Shown: one piece after another, positions 38,746 through 44,048 of the stretch | Layout: each line of letters opens with the position of its first letter | Position numbering within the stretch: position 1 is the first letter of the stretch | Origin: Thermodesulfobacteriota bacterium | Lineage (GTDB): Bacteria; Desulfobacterota; Deferrisomatia; Deferrisomatales; JACRMM01 | Direction: 5' to 3' | Assembly: GCA_040756475.1 (NCBI GenBank) | Contig: JBFLZB010000014.1 | Span: 1 to 44,048 of the forward strand | Length of the DNA: 44,048 bases | Position numbers and translations under genes: made by a program | The notes under the pieces: generated by a model | Databases searched by the model: none | Told to the model about the DNA's origin: nothing | The model's input: only the letters and a program-made list of their open reading frames with translations

Positions 38746-39666
38746 ATGTGGCGCGCGCTCATCTTCCTGTGGTGTCTCCTGGTCCCGGCTTCGGCGTTGG
38801 CATCCAACGCGGTACGGGTCGTCACCACCCTGCCCGACCTGGCGGACTGGGTGCGACAGATTGGAGGCTCCCAGGTGGACGTGCGAAGCCTCCTCCAGGG
38901 GTTCGAAGACCCCCACACCTACGAGCCCCGGGTGGGCGACGTGAAGGCCCTGGCAGGCGCCCGGGTGTTGGTAAAGGTGGGGCTCGGCCTCGAGGAGTGG
39001 CTCGACGGGCTCCTGGAGAACGCCCGAAACAGCGAGCTCCTGGTGGTGGAAGCCTCCCGGGGGGTGAAGGTCCTGGGGGACGAGGAGGCCGGGCACGAAG
39101 ACGAAAAGGACCACGGGCACCGCCGTGGGCACGACCACGGGCATCCCCAAGGCAACCCCCACGTGTGGCTCGATCCGGCCAACGCCGCCCTCATGTGCCG
39201 CAATATCGCCCGGGCCCTGGAAGTGGCCGACCCCGTCGCCCAGGACGCGTACCAGAAGGGGCTCAGCGCGTACCTGCTGCGCCTTGAGGCTGCGCTGGCG
39301 GGCTTCCGGGAGGAAGTGCAGACCCTGGAGGACCGCCGCTTTCTCTCGTACCACGCCTCCTGGCCCTACTTTGCCCGCAGTCTCGGCCTCGAGGAGGTAG
39401 GGGCGGTTACCCGGGTGCCCGGCCAGGAGCCCTCGGCCAAGGCCCTGGCCTCCCTGATCTCGCGCATTCGGGAGGAGCAGATCCGGGTACTGGTCACCGA
39501 GCCCCAGCTCTCCTCCAAGATCCCGGACCTCCTGGCCCAGGAGACCGGAATCCGGGTCGTAACCCTCTCGACCCTCCTGGGCACGGGCCCGGCGCCGGAC
39601 TACCTGGGGCTCTTCGAGACCAACGCCCGCACCCTGATCCAGGCGCTCCAGGAGTCCTCCCGGTGA
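38746..39666 (+). CDS. znuA: Zinc ABC transporter periplasmic binding protein, ZnuA-like
   Basis: This 306-residue cluster A-I solute-binding protein has a signal peptide (residues 1-20). Its metal ligands are in EDPHTYEP, NPHVWLD and SYHASWPYF. The histidine- and acid-rich loop (residues 115-135, EDEKDHGHRRGHDHGH) is typical of zinc rather than manganese carriers. The start is the ATG after GCGAGGGGGTTGCC, since the longer in-frame start lies near the promoter -10. It leads an operon of znuA, znuC, znuB and an FAD oxidase gene. Confidence 0.9.
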   Translation: MWRALIFLWCLLVPASALASNAVRVVTTLPDLADWVRQIGGSQVDVRSLLQGFEDPHTYEPRVGDVKALAGARVLVKVGLGLEEWLDGLLENARNSELLVVEASRGVKVLGDEEAGHEDEKDHGHRRGHDHGHPQGNPHVWLDPANAALMCRNIARALEVADPVAQDAYQKGLSAYLLRLEAALAGFREEVQTLEDRRFLSYHASWPYFARSLGLEEVGAVTRVPGQEPSAKALASLISRIREEQIRVLVTEPQLSSKIPDLLAQETGIRVVTLSTLLGTGPAPDYLGLFETNARTLIQALQESSR

Positions 39667-40466
39667 AGCCCCTGCCCTTCGGGGCGCCCACCGCCATCCG
39701 GTTCGAAGGGGTGACCCTCTCCTACGGGGCGACGCCCGCCCTGGCCGACGTCTCCCTCGACGTGCCCGAGGGCGCCTTCCTGGGGGTCATCGGCCCCAAC
39801 GGGTCGGGCAAGACGTCGCTGCTCAAGGGCGTGCTGGGCATCCTCGCCCCCAGCCGGGGCCGCATCCACGTGGGAGACCTGTGCTGCCACCAGCTGCGCA
39901 AGGTGCGCCTCGACATCGGGTACGTGCCCCAGGGGGGGCGGGTGGACCGCTTCTTCCCCGCGAAGGTTCTCGACGTGGTCCTCATGGGGCTCTACCCCCG
40001 GCTGGGCCTCCTGCGCCGGCCCGGCCGGGCGGAACGGGAGAAGTCCCTGGAGGCCCTGGCGTCGGTGGGGGTCGCCGACCTGGCCCGCCGCCCGATCGGC
40101 CACCTCTCGGGGGGCCAGCTCCAGCGGGTCTTCATCGCCCGGGCCCTGGTGCGGGATCCCCGGATCCTGCTGCTCGACGAGCCCTCCACGGGCCTCGACG
40201 TGCGCAGCCAGGCCTCGGTAATGGAGCTCATCCACCGCACCCATCGGGAGCGGCGGCTCACCACGCTCCTGGTGACCCACGACGTGAACCTCGTCTACCC
40301 CTTCCTGGACCTCGTGCTCGCGGTCAACCGCCGGGTCTTCGCCTACGGCCCCCCGGGGGAAGCACTGGTCAAGGAGGTGCTCGACGAGATGTACGGCGTC
40401 ACGGTCCACGTGCACGAGGCCCACGGCCGGCCCTTCGTCATCCCGGGAGACGTGCACCGTGCTTGA
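39663..40466 (+). CDS. znuC: Zinc ABC transporter ATP-binding protein, ZnuC-like
   Basis: The 267-residue ATPase has Walker A GPNGSGKTS, the signature HLSGGQLQR, Walker B ILLLDEPSTGLD and the switch histidine in VTHDVN. The first residues (MKPLPFGAPTAIRF) precede the family start. The GTG overlaps the znuA TGA as GTGA. The C-terminus is histidine-rich (VHVHEAHGRPF), as in zinc systems. Confidence 0.92.
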   Translation: MKPLPFGAPTAIRFEGVTLSYGATPALADVSLDVPEGAFLGVIGPNGSGKTSLLKGVLGILAPSRGRIHVGDLCCHQLRKVRLDIGYVPQGGRVDRFFPAKVLDVVLMGLYPRLGLLRRPGRAEREKSLEALASVGVADLARRPIGHLSGGQLQRVFIARALVRDPRILLLDEPSTGLDVRSQASVMELIHRTHRERRLTTLLVTHDVNLVYPFLDLVLAVNRRVFAYGPPGEALVKEVLDEMYGVTVHVHEAHGRPFVIPGDVHRA

Positions 40467-41271
40467 GATGTTCGACTTCGCCTTCGTGCGGCGGGCGCTC
40501 CTGGCGAGCCTCCTGGTGGGAACCTCGTGCTCCCTGGTGGGGGTATACGTCGTGCTCCGGGGCCTTGCCTTCATCGGGGCGGGCATCTCCCACGCCGCCT
40601 TCGGCGGGGTGGCCCTGGGGTTCCTCCTGGGGTGGAACCCGCTGCTCACCGCCGTGGGATTTTGTCTGGGGACCTCGGGGGCGATCCACGCCACGAGCCA
40701 CGCGGGAAAGATCCGGATGGACGCCTCCATCGGCATCTTCTACGCCCTCACCATGGCGCTGGGCATCCTGTTCGTGGGGCTCATGAAGCGCTACGACGCG
40801 CGGCTCTATGGCTACCTCTTCGGGAACATCCTCTCGGTCACCCGCACCGATCTCTTCATCATCGCCGCGCTCACGGTGGCGGTGGCGGCCACCGTGGCCC
40901 TTTTCTTCAAGGAGTTCCAGCTCCTGTCCTTCGACGCCGAGATGGCCGAGGCCCTGGGGCTGCCCGCCGCCAAGCTCTCCTTCGTGATGCTGCTCCTGAT
41001 CAGCCTGACCATCGTCCTGTCCCTCAATGCCGTGGGGGTGATGCTGGTATTCGCCCTCATCGTCACCCCGGCGTCGGCCGCCTACCAGCTCACCTACGAC
41101 TACCGGGCCTTGTTCGTACTCTCGGTCTTCTTCGGCAACCTGTCGTGCTTTCTGGGGCTCGTGCTCTCCTACGCCCTCGACGTGCCCTCGGGCGCCACCA
41201 TCGTGCTCACCGCCACGGCGCTCTTCTTTGCATGCCTGGCCTTGTCTCCCAAACGGCGGGCACCCGGATGA
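40459..41271 (+). CDS. znuB: Zinc ABC transporter permease, ZnuB-like
   Basis: The 270-residue permease has about eight hydrophobic segments with the family motifs GISHAAFGG and VGVMLVFALIVTPASAA. Its GTG lies within the end of znuC, an 8-nt overlap, so translation is coupled. The final TGA overlaps the FAD oxidase ATG. Confidence 0.92.
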   Translation: MLEMFDFAFVRRALLASLLVGTSCSLVGVYVVLRGLAFIGAGISHAAFGGVALGFLLGWNPLLTAVGFCLGTSGAIHATSHAGKIRMDASIGIFYALTMALGILFVGLMKRYDARLYGYLFGNILSVTRTDLFIIAALTVAVAATVALFFKEFQLLSFDAEMAEALGLPAAKLSFVMLLLISLTIVLSLNAVGVMLVFALIVTPASAAYQLTYDYRALFVLSVFFGNLSCFLGLVLSYALDVPSGATIVLTATALFFACLALSPKRRAPG

Positions 41272-42677
41272 CCGGAAGCGAAGCGCCGGCGTCGCGCCCC
41301 CTCAAGGATGCCGACTTCCGCGTCCTGGGGCTGGTGTTTCCGCGGGAGCGCCTTTCCCGGGGGGCGTCCGTGCTGGATCTCCACAGCCGCGACGAATCCT
41401 TTCACGAGCCCCGACGGCCCGAGGCCGTGGCCTGGCCCGTGGACGCGGGCGAGGTGAGCCGCGCCCTGGAGTGGGCCTACGAGCGCGAGATCCCCGTGAC
41501 GGCCCGGGGTGCGGGAACGGGAGTCGAAGGGGGCGCCATCCCCATGGCCGGCGGGCTCGTGCTCGACTTCGCCCGGATGAACCGGGTGCTCGACATCCGG
41601 CCCGAGGACTTCCTGGTGGTGGCCGAGCCCGGGGTCCTCTACACCGACCTGAACACCGAGCTCCAGCGCCTGCACACCGGGCTCTTCTTCCCGCCGGACC
41701 CCGGGGCCTCGGCGAGCCTCGGGGGCATGGTGGCCACCAACGCCTCGGGCATCCGCACGGTGCGCTACGGCTCGACCCACCGGTACGTGAAGCGCCTGGA
41801 AGTGGCCCTGGCCGACGGGCGGCGGGCCGAGGTGGGCACCCTGGCCCACAAGTCTTCTTCCGGCTACGACGTGACGGGGCTCTTCGTGGGCAGCGAGGGC
41901 ACCCTGGGGGTCTTCACCCGCATCACCCTGGAGCTCGCCCCCCTGCCCCCCGAGGTGATGACCGCGCTGGCCGCCTTTCCCGACGCCGGCTCCGCCACCC
42001 GGGCGGTCACCGCGGTGATGGCTTCGGGGCTCGGGCCGGCGGCCTGCGAGTTCCTCGACGAGGTGACCGTGGGCACGGTAGAGGCGGCAGGCCGGCTGGG
42101 GCTTGCGCCCCACCCCCTCCTCTTTCTCGAGTTCCACGGCTCCAGCTCGAGCGGCCTCGCCGCCGACGTGAGCCTGGTGGAGGAGGCGTGCCGGGCCGAG
42201 GGGGCGCTCACCTTCGACGCGGGCGTGGGCCCCGACGAGCGGGCGCGCCTGTGGGACGCGCGCCACCGGGCCTACCACACCATCCGGGAGGCACATCCCG
42301 GCCGGGCGATCCTCATCGTGGACGCGGCCGTGCCCCGCAGCCGGTACCCGGAGCTTGCCGCGCGAGCCCGGGAAGCCGTGGACCGCCGGGGCCTGACGGG
42401 GTACATTTTCGGCCACGCAGGAGACGGAAACCTCCACTGTCTCATCCTGGAACCCCGGGAGCCGGGTGCCGCCCGGGATGCCGTGCACGAGGCCAACGCC
42501 GAGATCGTGGAGGCCGCCCTCGCCCTGGGCGGCACCGCTACCGGGGAGCACGGGGTCGGCGTGGGCAAGCGCAAGTTCCTGGCCCGGGAGCACGGCGCCG
42601 GCCTCGACCTGATGCGCCTGGTCAAGCACAGCCTCGATCCGAGGGGAATCCTGAACCCGGGCAAGGTGCTTCCCTGA
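41268..42677 (+). CDS. GlcD-type FAD-linked oxidase (D-lactate/glycolate dehydrogenase-like)
   Basis: This 469-residue flavoprotein has an FAD-binding PCMH domain (GAGTGVEGGAIP, VVAEPGVLYTDLN, PPDPGASASLGGM) and the C-terminal domain of the family with GHAGDGNLH and GEHGVGVGKR. It should oxidise a 2-hydroxy acid such as D-lactate or glycolate. It lacks the iron-sulfur (GlcF-like) region of larger fusions. Its ATG overlaps the znuB stop codon, so it is translated as part of the zinc operon, which is an unexpected association. Whether it is regulated by zinc is inferred from the shared transcript. Confidence 0.9.
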   Translation: MTGSEAPASRPLKDADFRVLGLVFPRERLSRGASVLDLHSRDESFHEPRRPEAVAWPVDAGEVSRALEWAYEREIPVTARGAGTGVEGGAIPMAGGLVLDFARMNRVLDIRPEDFLVVAEPGVLYTDLNTELQRLHTGLFFPPDPGASASLGGMVATNASGIRTVRYGSTHRYVKRLEVALADGRRAEVGTLAHKSSSGYDVTGLFVGSEGTLGVFTRITLELAPLPPEVMTALAAFPDAGSATRAVTAVMASGLGPAACEFLDEVTVGTVEAAGRLGLAPHPLLFLEFHGSSSSGLAADVSLVEEACRAEGALTFDAGVGPDERARLWDARHRAYHTIREAHPGRAILIVDAAVPRSRYPELAARAREAVDRRGLTGYIFGHAGDGNLHCLILEPREPGAARDAVHEANAEIVEAALALGGTATGEHGVGVGKRKFLAREHGAGLDLMRLVKHSLDPRGILNPGKVLP

Positions 42678-42750
42678 CGGGGACGGTGGGAAACGAGACG
42701 TCGCCTCGGCGCGCCGGCGCAAGATGGGCCCCTTTCGCTCACCCCCGACC

Positions 42751-42812
42751 GAAATCGGTATCGGTATCGGGTTCGGGTTCGATGTCGATACCGATACCGA
42801 TAGGGCGCAGCG
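42751..42812. repeat. Hexamer hairpin repeat, copy 4 (GATACC family)
   Basis: ATCGGTATCGGTATCG (42754-42769) is the perfect inverse of CGATACCGATACCGAT (42786-42801): a 16-bp stem with a 16-nt loop. The flank CCCCTTTCGCT (42730-42740) resembles that of copy 1. It fills most of the gap between the FAD oxidase gene and the OmpA gene. Confidence 0.85.
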
Positions 42813-42870
42813 GGGCGACAAGGTTTACGATGGCAGATCTTCGGGGAGGCCTCAGTCAGGGAGGAACGAG

Positions 42871-43530
42871 ATGAACAGGTGGATCGGCACAGGAGCAGCG
42901 GTGACACTCGTGTTCACGATGGCGGGATGCGCCACCATGGAGACCAAGACCGGCCAGGGAGCGGTGGTGGGCACCGCCGCCGGGGCCGCCGTGGGGGCCG
43001 GGCTGGGGCAGGCCATCGGCAAGGACACCAAGTCCACCCTGATCGGCGCCGCCATCGGGGCCGCGGCCGGGGGCCTCACGGGCGCCGCGGTGGGCAACTA
43101 CATGGACCGGCAGGAGAAGGCCCTGCGCGAAGCCCTGGCCCAGTCCGAGGCCGCGAGCATCCGCCGCGAGATGGACGTGCTGTCGGTGACCTTCAAGGGC
43201 GACGTGAGCTTCGACCTGAACTCCGCCGCCCTCAAGCCCGGGGCCCAGACCGAGGTGGCCCGGGTGGCGGGGGTCCTCAACCAGTACCCCCAGACGACCC
43301 TGCTCGTGGCAGGGCACACCGACAGCACCGGAGCCGAGGACTACAACCAGAAGCTCTCCGAGCGGCGGGCGGAGTCCGTGAAGAACGCCCTGGTGGGGCA
43401 CGGGGTCGCCCCGGGGCGCATTGCCACCGTGGGCTACGGCCCGTCCCAGCCCGTGGCCGACAACGCCACCCCCGAGGGGCGCCAGCTCAACCGCCGGGTG
43501 GAAATCCGCATCATGCCCCAGCAGGGCTGA
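42871..43530 (+). CDS. OmpA-family lipoprotein with glycine-zipper segment
   Basis: This 219-residue lipoprotein has a lipobox TMAGC (C20). A glycine-zipper segment (residues 28-72, alternating small residues as in YMGG/Gly-zipper proteins) is followed by a C-terminal OmpA/peptidoglycan-binding domain: VSFDLNSAALKP, VAGHTDSTGAEDYNQKLSERR and NRRVEIRI. It would tether the outer membrane to the cell wall. The ATG follows CAGGGAGGAACGAG. It probably has its own promoter downstream of the repeat and may be co-transcribed with yhbY. Confidence 0.93.
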   Translation: MNRWIGTGAAVTLVFTMAGCATMETKTGQGAVVGTAAGAAVGAGLGQAIGKDTKSTLIGAAIGAAAGGLTGAAVGNYMDRQEKALREALAQSEAASIRREMDVLSVTFKGDVSFDLNSAALKPGAQTEVARVAGVLNQYPQTTLLVAGHTDSTGAEDYNQKLSERRAESVKNALVGHGVAPGRIATVGYGPSQPVADNATPEGRQLNRRVEIRIMPQQG

Positions 43531-43541
43531 AAGGGTTCCCC

Positions 43542-43865
43542 GTGGACGAAGCGGCCCCATCCCGGCTCCCGGTCCTCACGGGCAGACAGGCCCGGGCCCT
43601 GCGGGCCCGCGGCCACGGCCTCGAACCCCTGGTGACCGTGGGCAAGGAAGGGGTCACCGGCGGCGTTGTAGACTCCCTGGAGGCCAACCTCGCCGCCCAC
43701 GAGCTCGTGAAGGTCCGCATCGCCCAGGGCTGCGGTGCCGACCGCCGCGAAGTGGCGGCGGCGCTCGCCGCCGGCACCCGCGCGGCCGTCGCCCAGGTGC
43801 TCGGCCGCACGGTCCTCCTCTTCCGCCCCGGGTCCGAGCATCCCGAAACACCGGTCCCGTCGTAG
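43542..43865 (+). CDS. yhbY: YhbY-family (CRM domain) RNA-binding protein
   Basis: The 107-residue protein is a stand-alone CRM domain, associated in other bacteria with ribosome assembly. Typical features are the start LTGRQARALRARGH, the GKEGVT loop, the AHELVKVRI strand and LGRTVLLFRP. I chose the GTG preceded by AAGGGTTCCCC, 11 bp after the OmpA gene; earlier in-frame starts lie inside that gene. No other ribosome-assembly gene is nearby. Confidence 0.9.
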   Translation: MDEAAPSRLPVLTGRQARALRARGHGLEPLVTVGKEGVTGGVVDSLEANLAAHELVKVRIAQGCGADRREVAAALAAGTRAAVAQVLGRTVLLFRPGSEHPETPVPS

Positions 43866-43967
43866 AGCACAGGAGGGCGCCTATGCGGGCGCTGCCCCCC
43901 CTCGTCTGGCTCTCTTCCGGATCGTGAGGGTGGACCCGCTGGGGAGCGAACCCCGGCGTCTGGGCGC

Positions 43968-44048
43968 GTAGGGGCGCACAGCGTGCGCCCGGAGGGTTGG
44001 GGGTGGGCCCGAGGGCGGGCGCACGCTGTGCGCCCCTACGGGTGAAAC
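43968..44048. repeat. GCGCACAGC inverted-repeat element, copy 3 (cut by window edge)
   Basis: The segment GTAGGGGCGCACAGC... at 43968-43990 and its exact reverse complement at 44017-44039 form a perfect 23-bp inverted repeat with a 26-nt loop. The right flank GGGTGAAAC matches the CGGGTGA of copy 1. The region from 43866 to the window edge contains no gene. Confidence 0.8.

Noticed and set aside
43883-43927. Very short ATG frame after yhbY
   Set aside because: It encodes 14 residues, with no more support than an AGGAGG upstream, and is followed by the repeat element.

Overview
The window is very GC-rich and gene-dense. It carries about 30 protein-coding genes, no rRNA or tRNA that I could find, no CRISPR array and no complete transposase. 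The content fits a Gram-negative, respiring, anaerobe-type member of the Desulfobacterota (old Deltaproteobacteria). The evidence is multiheme c-type cytochromes with an MtrB-like porin, a CbiA cobamide gene, two PAS kinases, an outer-membrane lipoprotein of the OmpA type and a PagL-like barrel. A Deferrisoma-like lineage would fit the base composition, but this is a guess.

Layout. 1-8.4 kb: a truncated nfeD-type membrane protease, a 58-residue small protein with its own promoter, a TrmN6-like methyltransferase, an inactive-looking M41 (FtsH peptidase)-like protein, a small conserved protein, a membrane M23 peptidase, a secreted dienelactone hydrolase, and a tightly overlapping DUF4911-acyP-cbiA operon. 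8.5-14.4 kb: an alpha/beta hydrolase coupled to a DUF1614 membrane protein, then a SWIM/SNF2 helicase coupled to a PagL-like barrel, then a Cys-rich DUF6485 protein. 14.6-24.3 kb is the electron-transfer region: a repeat-containing secreted protein with an ethylbenzene-dehydrogenase-type haem domain, a 143-bp MITE, a minus-strand operon (decahaem lipoprotein, MtrB-like porin with its own haem motifs, orphan solute-binding protein), and a divergent 14-haem lipoprotein. 24.4-38.4 kb: tex, ferritin, a hybrid PAS histidine kinase, a secreted M1-M28-PDZ protein, a MuiA/DUF4139 protein, a second PAS kinase, a carboxymuconolactone-decarboxylase-like protein and a PFL/DUF711 protein. 38.5-44 kb: a znuACB zinc-uptake operon ending in a GlcD-type FAD oxidase, an OmpA-family lipoprotein and yhbY.

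The coherent system is the porin-cytochrome block. The decahaem lipoprotein and the MtrB-like barrel would form a trans-outer-membrane electron conduit, with the 14-haem lipoprotein as the probable partner on one face of the membrane. The haem-domain protein at 14.6 kb may serve the same respiratory chemistry.

A second theme is intergenic. At least seven kinds of short repeat occur here: hairpin-forming GATACC hexamer arrays (four copies), a 23-bp inverted-repeat element (three copies or partial copies), heptamer arrays built on GTGA or CAAC, and nonamer arrays. Several sit exactly at gene ends and supply the stop codon or the ribosome binding site.
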